From positions 1,187,133 to 1,218,156 of the forward strand of contig BFEA01000470.1 in the NCBI GenBank assembly GCA_003427395.1: a stretch of DNA of 31,024 nt. The letters are read 5' to 3'. Numbering within the stretch: the first letter of the stretch is position 1; each line of letters starts with the position of its first letter. Of this stretch, positions 10,490 to 20,347 are shown in pieces. Both the position numbers and the translations under genes were made by a program. Source of the stretch: Chara braunii. Its lineage: Eukaryota > Streptophyta > Charophyceae > Charales > Characeae. The notes below the pieces were generated by a model. The model was given only the letters and a program-made list of their open reading frames with translations, searched no databases and was not told where the DNA came from.

Positions 10490-12133
10490 ATGATAATCTG
10501 CCTATGGGGCACATGTATGGGATGGGGGGGGGGGGTGCACAATGGAGTTCCCGACGGAATGCATCACCGATTTGACCCCGCGCTGTACGCCCATCTTCCT
10601 CCTTACATGCAGCCTTTGCCAGATGATGACGAATGGGTGCCGCCCCCTTCAACCCTCCCTCTCGCATGGGGGTCGACACATACCTCCTTCGATTCTGGCG
10701 GCAGAGCGGATGAGCGTGGCACTGGGACAGGTCCGATGTCCTCCCTCTTGGTGGGAGCGCGAAGGGGGGAGCCTGATCCTCTGCAACTGCATTTGTCGCC
10801 GATGTGCACAATGGATGCATCGAGAACCGTTCTCGTCAAGCACAGCACCCAGTCACAAGGTGGGGTGTCCGTGACAACGCAGGACGCCCGAGAAGACGAG
10901 CCTCATAGACAGCGGCCGCCGAGGTCATCGTCCGCATCCACACGCAGCCATAGCCGACCGTCAACATTCTCAACTCCCGTCCGCTCTTGGGTTCCTCATA
11001 CCCGTCCTCCAGGAAAGGTGACGATGGCGACTGCGGCAGAGTCCCCCCAGGTGATAGAGAGGATCATAGCACGGTACTCCAGGATGTGTACCGACGTCGA
11101 AGCCGACGATGGAGGTGACACCAGCGGTCAGGGTGAGGAATCTGAGGATGTGGCGGAGGAGTGCATGGATGACGACGATGAAAGGGAGGAGGATGACAAT
11201 GGTGGGGTGAAGGAAGTTACATCAAAGAGCGGGAAGAAGAAGGCAAGCAAGAATCATGGGAGGTCGAAGGTGAGGGAGGGAGGGGGGTTTGCGGATGGCA
11301 ATGGTGGGGGAGGGAGCACGCGGCAGAACTGGGGTTTGGACGATTCGCTCGTCCTCGCTCGCTGCAAGAGGGACCTCGACGATTACATGGCGAGCCAGGG
11401 AAGCAACTTCGCGCGAATGAAGACGAAGACCTGGAAATGGAACGACATAGCGAAGCGGATGTGCCAGCAGGGGGGTACGAATAGAGATGGGAATTCGTGC
11501 ATGAAAAGATGGGAGAATATCTTTGGGTGGTACAAAAAAAATTGGGACAGGGAGAAAGACTCTGGCCTGCAGTCTTTTTTCCTGCTGACACCGAAGAAAC
11601 GCAAAGAGTTGGGGTACAAGTTCGCAGTGGATCGACAGCTTTACGATGCCATCCACACGACGACACCCAACAATCAGGCCATACACCCGCCTAATCTGCA
11701 TGACACCGACGGACTTCCTCCTCAACAACCGAATGAGGGATACCAGAGCCAAGCAAGAGGTCCGACTATCGTCGGGGAAACGTCTGCTAGCGACAACATG
11801 GAAAGGAAAGCGGGGGATGGGTATGGCAGCAGGTCTTCGCAGGGCAAGCCTGCAGGGAAGCGGAGGAATGCACGACAGATGGCCTTCGATGATGTCACGG
11901 ACGTGATGAAGACACATTCGATGGTCGTCGTGAAATCTGTGGATTGTGCCAGCAAGCGTCAATGCGAAGTGCTGCAACGGCGATGCGATATCATGGAAAG
12001 GGAGGCATGGACGCAGGAGAAACAGTGTGAGGTGCTCGATGCGGGTCAGCGCATGCTGTGCGACGCATTACTGAAAACAGCATCTGCGCTGTCTCGGGGA
12101 TTATTGCAACAGCCCCCATTGATGAAGGGGTGA
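10490..12133 (+). CDS. Myb/SANT-like (trihelix-type) DNA-binding protein of a Harbinger transposon
   Basis: In PIF/Harbinger elements this partner binds the element ends and helps bring the transposase to DNA and into the nucleus. Of 547 codons, residues 1-200 are Pro/Ser-rich. An acidic stretch with DDDDEREEDD lies near 220-235 and a Lys-rich probable nuclear signal near 243-262. The Myb/SANT-like domain is at about 279-388: spaced tryptophans in QNWGLDD, KTWKWNDIAKRM and MKRWENIFGWYKKNW, with the NSCMKRW segment typical of trihelix folds. The C-terminus (about 480-520) is Cys/Gln/Glu-rich and probably helical. The start is uncertain: just upstream a 12-G run (10524-10535) lies inside the first codons, and the alternative phase before it (PMGHMYGMGGGG) reads like a natural N-terminus, so a homopolymer indel may have shifted the true start. 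No stop interrupts the rest. Confidence 0.75.
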   Translation: MIICLWGTCMGWGGGVHNGVPDGMHHRFDPALYAHLPPYMQPLPDDDEWVPPPSTLPLAWGSTHTSFDSGGRADERGTGTGPMSSLLVGARRGEPDPLQLHLSPMCTMDASRTVLVKHSTQSQGGVSVTTQDAREDEPHRQRPPRSSSASTRSHSRPSTFSTPVRSWVPHTRPPGKVTMATAAESPQVIERIIARYSRMCTDVEADDGGDTSGQGEESEDVAEECMDDDDEREEDDNGGVKEVTSKSGKKKASKNHGRSKVREGGGFADGNGGGGSTRQNWGLDDSLVLARCKRDLDDYMASQGSNFARMKTKTWKWNDIAKRMCQQGGTNRDGNSCMKRWENIFGWYKKNWDREKDSGLQSFFLLTPKKRKELGYKFAVDRQLYDAIHTTTPNNQAIHPPNLHDTDGLPPQQPNEGYQSQARGPTIVGETSASDNMERKAGDGYGSRSSQGKPAGKRRNARQMAFDDVTDVMKTHSMVVVKSVDCASKRQCEVLQRRCDIMEREAWTQEKQCEVLDAGQRMLCDALLKTASALSRGLLQQPPLMKG

Positions 12134-12189
12134 GGGCCCACCAAAGCCCCCTTGAAGATCACAACCGCTGCTGCCCGCCCTTGAACCCC

Positions 12190-12325
12190 TCTGTTGCACG
12201 AATCAGCTAAACCCCCCGTTTCCCCCCCCCCAACCCCCCCAATCCCACCACCACCCCACCCTGTAACCCTCCCCCGGCGAAGAACCACCCTCCCCTGAGC
12301 CCCTCCCCCCCTGCCACGGGCCCCA
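12190..12325. other. C-rich stretch after the Myb-like gene
   Basis: There are repeated runs of 4-10 C residues on the plus strand, and so G runs on the minus strand. A similar C-rich patch occurs at about 14548-14586. Such sequence could form quadruplex or i-motif structures; that is inference from base composition only. The stretch to 12,781 holds no other recognisable feature. Confidence 0.6.
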
Positions 12326-12781
12326 TGGTCCCCTCGCACACTACTTGTGCCGATTTTTCAGGCCCAACCCTTCTTTCGTTCTTCTTCGCTGACATGGCAG
12401 GCTTGGCCCTGCACAGGGGATATGATGCAGCTGTCCGTTGATGGGAGCAGGCCATCGGACGATGATTACGACGGCATTCGACGGACGTTGAACACGGAAT
12501 CCTGGCAGTCGTCGACTATAAAGATGCGGATGACGTGAACCGGTCGCAGTCACGCCACGATCATCACCACCTTGCTTTCTGTGATTGTTCGGAGGTAGAG
12601 GTCTTGTGTTGCAGTATGCGCAGGTAGTGAGCGGTGGGTCGAACGAACCTGTGGAGTGTGGTGTGCGAAGTTCGCGTCGGTCGTGCGCGGTGGGAGGAGT
12701 GAAGGTCTGTGGGAGCAGCGTGTTGGGAAGGGGTGGACGTAGCTGTGATCAACTTCGTTTCGTTGGTGGTTTGCGGCGTAC

Positions 12782-13222
12782 ATGGAGATTGACGTGGTGT
12801 TAAGGGGGTGGGTTTTGGGTCGCTCCATCATCTTCTACGAGATGCGACACCGGCGCGGGGAGGACTACGGCAGGGACTTTGATTTCGAGAAAGGGGTCAC
12901 GAAGCATGAAGTTCACCATTACGAGATCGGCGCGGATGGAGACACGTGCCACCATCTGACGGTCGGGTTTGGATTTCGCAAAGGGCTCTTGCGCCCGATG
13001 GTCGTTTTTGCGCGGAAGGTGGGCACGACCATCCCTAACCACTGGGTAGGAGGTGTGGAGGTGTTGGCGGACATCATCAACCTGTTGGTGTCCAACGTGG
13101 CGATGGGGTACGCAGGCCGCCTCCACGACCCGACGTTGTACGTCGACCACGCTGATCCGCCTTTCGCCAATCGCGAATATTTGCACGACGAAGTGCGGAT
13201 CATGATCGACGACTTCTACTGA
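12782..13222 (+). CDS. Uncharacterised transposon-associated ORF, 146 codons
   Basis: I do not recognise this protein. It has a natural-looking start (MEIDVVLRGW), an upstream in-phase stop at 12,746, and ends in DEVRIMIDDFY. It is mixed acidic/basic and rich in His, Asp and Gly, including KHEVHHYEIGADGDTCHH, with no signal peptide or clear membrane segment. It lies between the Myb-like gene and the transposase, with codon use as GC-rich as the Myb-like gene, so it is probably part of the element. It could be a third element gene, a 3' exon of the Myb-like gene or a captured host fragment. An ORF of this length in GC-rich DNA could also be chance. Confidence 0.4.
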   Translation: MEIDVVLRGWVLGRSIIFYEMRHRRGEDYGRDFDFEKGVTKHEVHHYEIGADGDTCHHLTVGFGFRKGLLRPMVVFARKVGTTIPNHWVGGVEVLADIINLLVSNVAMGYAGRLHDPTLYVDHADPPFANREYLHDEVRIMIDDFY

Positions 13223-13275
13223 ACTCAGCGATGGCGGCCGTGGCGTGAGTGACGGGAGACGTGTCCGCAGAGGTG

Positions 13276-13331
13276 GCTTCCGGTTTTTGAACCATTTCTC
13301 GATTTATGCGTGTCATCCTTGCACAGGGGCC

Positions 13332-13363
<32 letters not shown>

Positions 13364-13396
13364 ACGGATGTCCCGAAGGACAGCTTCGGGTTTTTG
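13276..13396. repeat. 14-bp target-site duplication around the U6 copy
   Basis: GCTTCCGGTTTTTG (13276-13289) and GCTTCGGGTTTTTG (13383-13396) differ at one base and abut the two ends of the U6-like sequence. This length is normal for target-primed reverse transcription by LINE machinery. Confidence 0.75.
13290..13382 (-). ncRNA. U6: U6 spliceosomal snRNA retrocopy (probable pseudogene)
   Basis: On the minus strand this matches plant U6 almost throughout. A 5' stem UGUCC-UUCG-GGACA is followed by CATCCG, AAAATTGGAACGATACAGAG (with the ACAGAGA box), the AGC triad in GATTAGCATGG, and CAAGGATGACACGC, CATAAATCGAGAAATGG. Differences from canonical plant U6 are few: the 5' stem is one pair shorter, A to T after CATCCG, C to T in CCTGTGCAAGG and one C to T near the 3' end. 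There is no TATA-like box about 30 bases upstream, no plant upstream sequence element, and no T-run terminator. The copy is enclosed by a 14-bp direct repeat. It is therefore most likely a reverse-transcribed U6 RNA, not an active gene. Confidence 0.9.
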
Positions 13397-13424
13397 TGAC
13401 TCTCCTATGCAGAAGACAAAGGGT

Positions 13425-13425
<1 letters not shown>

Positions 13426-13514
<89 letters not shown>

Positions 13515-13570
13515 NNNNNNNNNNNNNNNNNNNNNNNNNNNNNNNNNNNNNNNNNNNNNNNNNNNNNNNN

Positions 13571-13653
<83 letters not shown>
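13426..13653. repeat. (AG)n microsatellite interrupted by an assembly gap
   Basis: There are about 88 bases of AG before the N run and about 83 after it. The flanking sequence is part of the Harbinger element. The true tract length is unknown. Confidence 0.97.
13515..13570. other. Assembly gap (56 N)
   Basis: Unknown bases lie inside the AG tract, so the assembly broke at the simple repeat. Confidence 0.99.
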
Positions 13654-13658
<5 letters not shown>

Positions 13659-13864
13659 GGAGATGAAATCACGGACAATCAGTCCATCCGCGTCATCCCG
13701 CGAGGGAAAAAAAATATTGTTCTTGTGTGGTGGTTAAGCAGTGAGTTCGGCAGATGCCGATGCTGGTGTTGTTCGAATGCGTACATATCTCCGTTGATCC
13801 ATTTTCAGTTTGTTGTCGCTGTTTTATGCGGATCGAGAAACTGCGAACAACAGAGAGGAAAGCA

Positions 13865-13878
13865 CGAGAGAGAGAGAA

Positions 13879-13942
<64 letters not shown>
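13865..13942. repeat. (GA)n microsatellite
   Basis: This GA tract, with a few interruptions at its start, is the second one inside the Harbinger element. Confidence 0.96.
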
Positions 13943-13943
<1 letters not shown>

Positions 13944-14738
13944 CAAACAATCAATCCTTCCGTTGGGCATCCCGTGGACCCGTTGAAAGCAATCAATGCT
14001 GTTATCGCTTGCTAGTTTTCCTTTCACTAGGGCGCAATGATGGATGGTCCTGTTGATGTTGACATCGTGCAATGGTGAATCTTTTCATCTTCTAGTCCGT
14101 GCAAAAGACTATCAGCGGTTGTCATAGTTCTTGTGTGTGTGTCTTTGTATGTGATGGGTTTATTTTCACGTCTTTTATTTCGCACTTTTGTAATGCGTTT
14201 TCCGATGACCACAAACAAAGCAAGACAACAAATAACAAAGAATGTCATATACAAGAAAGATTCATCGAACACATCATCAAACTGCGAGCAACGATGTTAA
14301 AAAAATTAAAACGAGCTCACGAAAAAAGATAGCCTCCACCCTCTAACCACACTTCCTCGGTTGATTAGCCAAAAGTTGAGATGGAAAATCAACGTACGCA
14401 AGGAAAAATATAAAAACAGTGTGACGACACTGCACGAAATGTAGACAAGAAGATGGAGTTCATTGAAAATGAAAAGAAAACAAAAGACAAGTAACTATCA
14501 TCATCGGACAGTGAACAGAACTTCCACACAACGAACTTCAGCAACAACCCCCCTCTCCCCCCCCCCCCCCCTACCCTCCCCCCCCTCAACCCAATAAAAC
14601 CCCTGTACATTAATCAGACGGTGGGATCGATCCCCACACTGACGACAACTAACATCAAACCGGGCAGAGGCAATCCCCGACCGACCAACCATCCACAAAC
14701 CCCTCTGTTGAGAACCCTAACATCCGAGACGGAACTCC
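13943..14738. other. No gene; interior of the Harbinger element
   Basis: AT-rich sequence is followed by a C-rich patch at about 14548-14586. A T-arm-like hairpin at about 14624-14640 (GTGGG-ATCGATC-CCCAC) has no matching acceptor stem. I see no protein motif. Confidence 0.5.
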
Positions 14739-15909
14739 CTATCGCATGTGCATGTGGAGAGCATCGCGCAAAGCGAGGGCAGCCTTTGTGGCGCTGGCCT
14801 GGGACACGGGGTGTGGCAAATCCTGCAAACTAAGGTCGATGGGGACGGTGTTCCCATCCCGGTCGCGGTCTAGCAACAAATGGTCGCCGAATGCGACCCT
14901 GACCTCTAGCAACAGATTGTGGATGATGCAGACGGCAGTGAATCGCTGCGGAAGGTTATTCATATTCGTCTTGTCATGACGCAGGAATAACCTCCACATC
15001 CTCTTCAGTCGTCCGAACGCTCTTTCCACGACCCCCCTCGTAGTCTTCTGTCTCGTGTCGAAAAGAGCGACGTCCCCCGTCTGCTCCGACCCTCCGTACG
15101 GAACCACAAGCCACGTGCGCTGGGCATAACCATTGTCCCCCGGTAGGTACCCTGTCGTCCTCACCCCCCCCGGGGAGGACGATCGGGTCCGCGTGAAAGA
15201 TGTCGTGCGCTTTTGCTCGCCTGATTAGCGAAGAGTTCCGCAGCCTGAGTTGATCGTGGACGCACCCGGGATAACCGACAAAGACGTCGATGATCCGCAA
15301 GTCAAGGTCGACGACGACCTGTACGATGACAAAGAATTGCTGCTTTCGATCGAAGTAGTTCTCAGACGACGCGTTTGCAGGCTTGTCCACATAAATCATG
15401 GTGCAGTCAATGGCGTCGAAGCAATCAGGGAAACCTTTCCCGCTGAAAGCTCGGATGACCTGTAGGAGACGACGGCCGGTTGGAAATGCGATCTTGACCG
15501 GATACGCAGCCAAGATGGCATTCGTCACATCTTCCACAACCTTGATGCCCCACCACCTCCCAATGTCGAATGATGACGTGCTGCTCTTGAAATTCTCTCC
15601 GGATTTCCACCTATATAACACGTAAGCGACGATGTGGTCGGGCTGCAATGGCTCCCGATAGTGAGTCAGTCTGCGGTGAAGGACTGCACGCCACACTATG
15701 TCATTGAACACTGTTGACGTCATCTACAGTTTGTCATGGAAATAGTCGTCTGTTGCATCATCGACGATGGTGAGGTTCCTCCATGTTCCACCTGTCCTTC
15801 TTTTCACCCACCACCTCGGCATCTCCCTCGGCGTCACGCCCACCATGATGGCATTCGACAAGAGGAATGACGCATCCCGTAGACCTGGTGAGGAATGCAC
15901 GTCCATCAA
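14739..15909 (-). pseudogene. Harbinger DDE transposase (HARBI1-like), broken
   Basis: This family cuts and joins the element ends with an RNase H-like DDE nuclease. On the minus strand, an N-terminal part ending DDYFHDKL meets an in-frame TAG (15726-15724), followed immediately by MTSTVFNDIVWRAVL. The three catalytic positions are visible: first Asp in CFDAIDCTMIYVDKP, second Asp in GYPGCVHDQLRLRNS, and Glu in GVVERAFGRLKRMW. Between the second Asp and the Glu the frame is lost at a run of eight G (minus strand, within about 15164-15171); seven G would keep one frame. So there is one nonsense codon and one homopolymer frameshift. The catalytic residues are otherwise intact, which suggests recent decay, and the frameshift may be a sequencing error. 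It faces the Myb-like gene tail to tail. Confidence 0.85.
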
Positions 15910-16557
15910 AGCCTAGGCTATGGCGGCCTCCCATCTGCCCCTTTGTCTTCCGCTGGCCCACTGCAGGTCGTTCACCATCTACATGTGACAACAAAATGCA
16001 AGCAGTGTCGTTCCTAACAGCGACCTCTCCCTCAGTGTCAGTCTTTGTGCCCTTGGCGCATCGCCGATGGCGTCTTCCATCGGCCCGAACGAACCGCAAA
16101 GATGCGCACAGCTTAATTTGGCGGTTGGCGGGCTATGGCGACCATCTTCCCAAGGCCGCAGGAAGCACGAATGATGGGAGAGAGCGCTGCCCACGAATGA
16201 GAGCGCAATTCAAATTCAAAATTATGCCGCCAAGCGCACCCTTCACATTGTGGGCGCCGCCTTCGCGCGCCCGGTAGGCTGCCCGCCCAAACGGTGAGGT
16301 CTCGAAAATTGCATTTCCCACGGGCCCGCAGGACAGGGACAACTTCTTGTCCACCATACAGCCTTCACGGACATCCATGCCCAGCAGGCCGACGATCTGA
16401 CACCCGCCCCTCCTCACCTGAGATGTAAGGGTGGATAAGTGTAGGGTCTGCCTTACGGGCTGTGGAACGAAAAAAAAAGTTAGCGTAAATTAATCACCCT
16501 CGGCCCGTTAGGGTGCCCTTACAATGTAAGGATCCGTATGTGTTGTGGAACGAGCCC
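15910..16557. other. No gene; right end of the Harbinger element
   Basis: This is the region upstream of the transposase start. It contains two GGCTATGG motifs (15916 and 16131) and a repeated GTGGAACG near 16460 and 16545, the latter forming part of the candidate terminal repeat. Confidence 0.45.
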
Positions 16558-16587
16558 CGAAATTGCTTACCAAATTAAAATATATAT

Positions 16588-17620
16588 TGTAATGACCCGC
16601 CATAATACAGACTGAGAACACTGCTGATTTCTGAAGTTCTGTCGATGGAATGGATGCCTTGCTGAGATTCCCGCATTCTGCTGTGTTTTCTAAGTCTGTA
16701 TGTGTGCGTGCCTGTTGACTTGCGTGCCTGTCTGAGTGCTTGTTGGCATGAGTGTGTGTGTGACCCGCAAAGGTACTTGCTTGTTTGGTAGGCCCGTTGG
16801 GCCGGTACTTACCTGTGGCCGTGGCGTTGAGGGTTGCAGCAGGGAAAACACTCAAGTACCGGAGCCAGGGGCCCGCGGTGCTTAGTGCAGCGGAAAAACA
16901 CTCAAGTAGCAGGTAGGGCGGTACCACACCCAGTAGCAGTAGATGTGCCGGGTCTCGAGGCCGAGCAGAAGAAGACAAAGTTGGCATTTTTAGAGGCTCA
17001 GTAGCGGTAGGCTAGGTCTAGGCCGGTACTAGTCCATCCAGTCTGAGTCTAGAGCCTGTACGGGCAATATTAGAGTCTGCAATGATGTTTCCCTCCGAAA
17101 GGGAGAAGGTACCGGTTGCTTGGGAGGCCGAGCGGCCTGGAAGTCACCGCCCAGGAGGCAAGCAGGCCGCTATATCAAGAGGTCGAGGCAAGAGCTCGGC
17201 CTCATTCTTCAGTGTGCGAGTTGGGTGTCACGCTATTGGAGCGCTGGTTGGAAGAGCGCTGGCTGCTACAGCGCTGCTGGGAGGAAGAAGCCGGGAGCTT
17301 CCACCTTGGTTATGGTGGAGCTCTACCGGTAGGAGGAGGAGGAAGAAGGGGACCAAGGGGGAGAGTGGTGAGGTACCTACCTTGCTATGGTGGACACCAT
17401 CCTCATCACCTTGTTAGGCGCTGCATCTGGAAGCCCCCCGCTGGGGTAGTGCCGCACCAAGGAAGCTCGGGGTAGAGTCAGACATGGCGGTTCAGTGAGC
17501 AGCGACATAGCTGCTTGAAGTGGGGCAGCAACATAGCTGCTTTGGGTTGTCCTTTGGACAGGAGGCTGAAGCCTCGGTAGTCCGCCATAGCCTCGGCCTG
17601 TATGTAGAGGAAGAGGGTGG
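16588..17620 (+). mobile_element. Truncated LTR, family 2 copy E
   Basis: Starts TGTAATGACCCGCC and follows copy D (4819-5915) in inverted orientation through most of its length. Similarity ends near 17,620, where LINE coding sequence begins, so roughly the last 100 bp of the LTR are missing. The end lost at the LINE junction prevents recognition of a target duplication. Copy E is about as diverged from D as A is from B by eye. Confidence 0.7.
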
Positions 17621-20215
17621 CATACAACTTCTATAGTGCGCTCTACACGTCAAGGGAGTCAGAACACCCGTCCCAACAAACGGCGGAAGCGAGAACCAAG
17701 TTCCTTACCTACTTGGAGCGTACGATAGATGGAGAACAAGCGCTGAAGCTAGATGCTCCTCTCTCACAGGAAGAACTATGGGCAGCCCTTAAGACGATGT
17801 CTCCAAACAAAACACCAGGAAAGGATGGACTTACAATGGAGTTCTGGATGGAATTCTGGCCAATTTGGGGGGGGGAGTACGAGCAGTACCTGAATAAATC
17901 TTGGCAGGAGGAGAGTCTAGGAGTAGACCCGGCCACAAGCATAGTAATGTTGCTGTACAAAAAGGGAGATCCAAAAGACATAAAAAACTACAGACCTATC
18001 ATGTTATTGACACTAACACACAAAACAGTAGCAAAGGCCCTAGCCAACAGACTGAGTAAGGTGACCAGGGGTTGCTTTCATTTAGACCAGACATAATTTA
18101 TCCCAGGACGCTTTATCCTCGATAATGTAATGACGCTTTCAGAGTCAGTAAGATACATCAGAGAAAAATGAATCAATGCGGCTATCTTATTTTTTGACTT
18201 TGAAAAAGCGTACGACCAGGTAAATTGGAATTTCCTTCAGCAATGTATGGAAAAAATGGGAGTGGGCCCAACTTTCGAAAATGGATAAGGGTTCTCTATA
18301 ATGACGCCCACAGACAGGTCCAGGTAAATGGACACCTGTCAGAGAGGTATAGGATGTCAAGGTCGGTTCGACAAGGCGATCCTCTAATGACACTTATCTT
18401 CCTCTTTATCATGGAAACGATAGCTTCCTTCTTAAGGAAGGACCCCTCGATAGACAGGTTAGTCGCAGAACCAGACCAGCAAGGTAGAACCATCAAGCTC
18501 CCCACAACCATACTCTTCGCAGATGACTTAACAGTTCTGATACGGGCCTTAGACTACTCCTTCGAAGTGCTCACAAGGGCAATGAGTGCCTTCCAGCTAT
18601 CATCAGAAATGAGAATCAATTGGCCCAAGACAATGGGTTGGTGGCTGGTACAAGGGACAGAAGAGGGGCAACTCCACCCAACGAAGTACGCCGGGATGAG
18701 TTGGGTCTCAACTGCGGAGCCCTTCCGATATCTAGGGGTTAGACTGGCGGACTCAGGCCGCCAGCACTCAATGGCACCGGAACTCCTGGCAAAAATGCTA
18801 ATAAGGATCAGTGTGTGGTCCCAGGTCTACACATCCGTATTTGGACTTGCCCTCATTCTTAACACCTCAGTGTTCTCCATGATGTGGTATGCTGGCACGA
18901 TATGGACTCCACCAGTCCAGACAATGAAGGAACTAAGGAGAAAATCAGCGGCGTTCATGTGGACATCGAATCCAAATAAGCAACATTTTATCTCCAAGGT
19001 GGCATGGCGGCATGCCATTAAACCCAAACCCCAGTCTTTGCATTTTTGATTCAAATAAAATATGGAACAAGAACTCAAGGCACTCCAAACGAAACGGATC
19101 TTGAAACTGATCACGCACCCTGGGTCCCTCTAGCTATGGAGCACATCAGGAAACAGACCAAGTACAAAACCCCCTCCAACATGGAAGGAACCTTCTGGTT
19201 ATTGAGTGAGAGCTGGGCAAGGAAAGGAAGGAGTGGAAACGAGGGAGGAACAAAAGAAGGAGACCTAGGGGAGGGTCATATTGGGTTCAGTTGTTGAAAA
19301 GTTGGACGGAAATTTTCCCGGCGAAAGTCAAGGAACCTAGCACGAGGGAGGAAGTCATGAGACAACCCCTCTTCTGCAATCCATGGGTTAAGGACCAGCA
19401 GGGGAAACCGCGCACTCTTACAACGAAAGACACTAAGTGGGGAGCCTGGCTGGAGCACGGCATCTGGCAGGTCAAACACCTCTGGGTGGAAGATAAACAA
19501 CAGTGGAAGACGGCTCGAGAGCTAAGGCAGGTGTTGAAGGAGAGCCACAGGCTTGCGGAGAATCTGAGTGAGATCTTGTCTTTAATCCCGGAAGGTTGGG
19601 TCAGGTTACTCCAGAGGCCACGACATTGGGACTGGGCAGTCTGGGGCAATAAGGACGCTCCAACGAAAGCATTTAGAATTGGGGGACAGGTGGGACCGGG
19701 AGCAGAAAGGCTGAGCGCACAGATGTACACAATCCAATCCCCAGGAGCCTATACAAGTCAATTGGACAAGGATACGGCCACCCAGATCACAATAAAAAAG
19801 GACCAGTTGAGGAAAGTGAGGGTGATCGAGACGGTGGAGTTCACACTCTTTGCTCCAACAACAGATATTCAGAACTTGGAGGTTGACCCAGCGGAGTGGG
19901 CCTGGAACCTCAGGGGGGGCTCACTAGGCACGACGAGAAGAACCAACATACTGCATTATACAACCAAGTTGGGCTACGGACTCAGGAAGCGCTCATCGCC
20001 ATTAGCTGAACCCTTGGCACTTAGATGGGAGAAGAGAATGCAGGTGCCGAAGGAAAAAGTGGCAAGATTACCATGGTCATCCGTATATCAGATCCGCTTA
20101 AGCACGGTAAGGAGTTTGCAGTGGTTGATCCTCCACATGGCTCTTTGAGCGTCGCAGTCAGCACCACTGTGATTCCTCCAGTCAACAGTGCACACAATGC
20201 ACGGAAGGAGTACCG

Positions 20216-20347
20216 GAGACCCTGCGTCACTGTCTCCTCTCTTGCCCAGAAGCAGTATATCCTGTCTCTTATACACATCTAGATGTGTATAAGAGACAGC
20301 AGAGACCCTGCGTCACTGTCTCCTCTCTTGCCCAGAAGCAGTATATC
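20216..20347. repeat. 46-bp duplication flanking adapter (assembly artefact)
   Basis: 20216-20261 and 20302-20347 are identical (GAGACCCTGCGTCACTG...), separated by the adapter plus two bases. Removing one copy and the adapter leaves the zf-RVT frame reading straight through, so the duplication is not biological. Confidence 0.93.
20262..20299. other. Nextera mate-pair junction adapter left in the assembly
   Basis: The second half is AGATGTGTATAAGAGACAG, the 19-base transposase mosaic end. The first half is its exact reverse complement. The 38-bp head-to-head form is the circularisation junction of Illumina Nextera mate-pair libraries. It is not organism DNA. Confidence 0.98.

Larger units (their letters stand above)
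9721..16557. mobile_element. PIF/Harbinger-type DNA transposon (candidate limits)
   Basis: The element carries a Myb/SANT-like gene on the plus strand and a DDE transposase on the minus strand, the usual Harbinger gene pair. Candidate ends are GGGCCTTGTTCGACACCACT at the left and, read inward from the right, GGGCTCGTTCCACAACACAT. Both are followed by a CTTACANNGTAAG palindrome (9739-9751 and 16518-16530). I could not find a matching 3-bp duplication (left flank AAA, right flank CGA), so the limits are tentative. Inside lie AG tracts, a 56-N gap, a U6 retrocopy and C-rich stretches. Much of the element is GC-rich compared with its surroundings. Confidence 0.55.

Noticed and set aside
9939-10820. 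Minus-strand 293-codon frame
   Set aside because: It is in GC-rich DNA, overlaps the start of the Myb-like gene, and shows no domain or coherent composition. I treat it as chance.
11217-11977. Minus-strand frames of 149 and 251 codons
   Set aside because: They are antisense to the Myb-like gene and have no motif; the plus strand has the recognisable SANT-like domain.
13361-14056. Arg-Glu and Ser-Leu dipeptide frames around the AG tracts
   Set aside because: These are direct translations of AG/CT repeats and N bases.
14622-14642. tRNA T-arm-like hairpin GTGGG-ATCGATC-CCCAC
   Set aside because: No matching acceptor, D or anticodon stems can be drawn around it.
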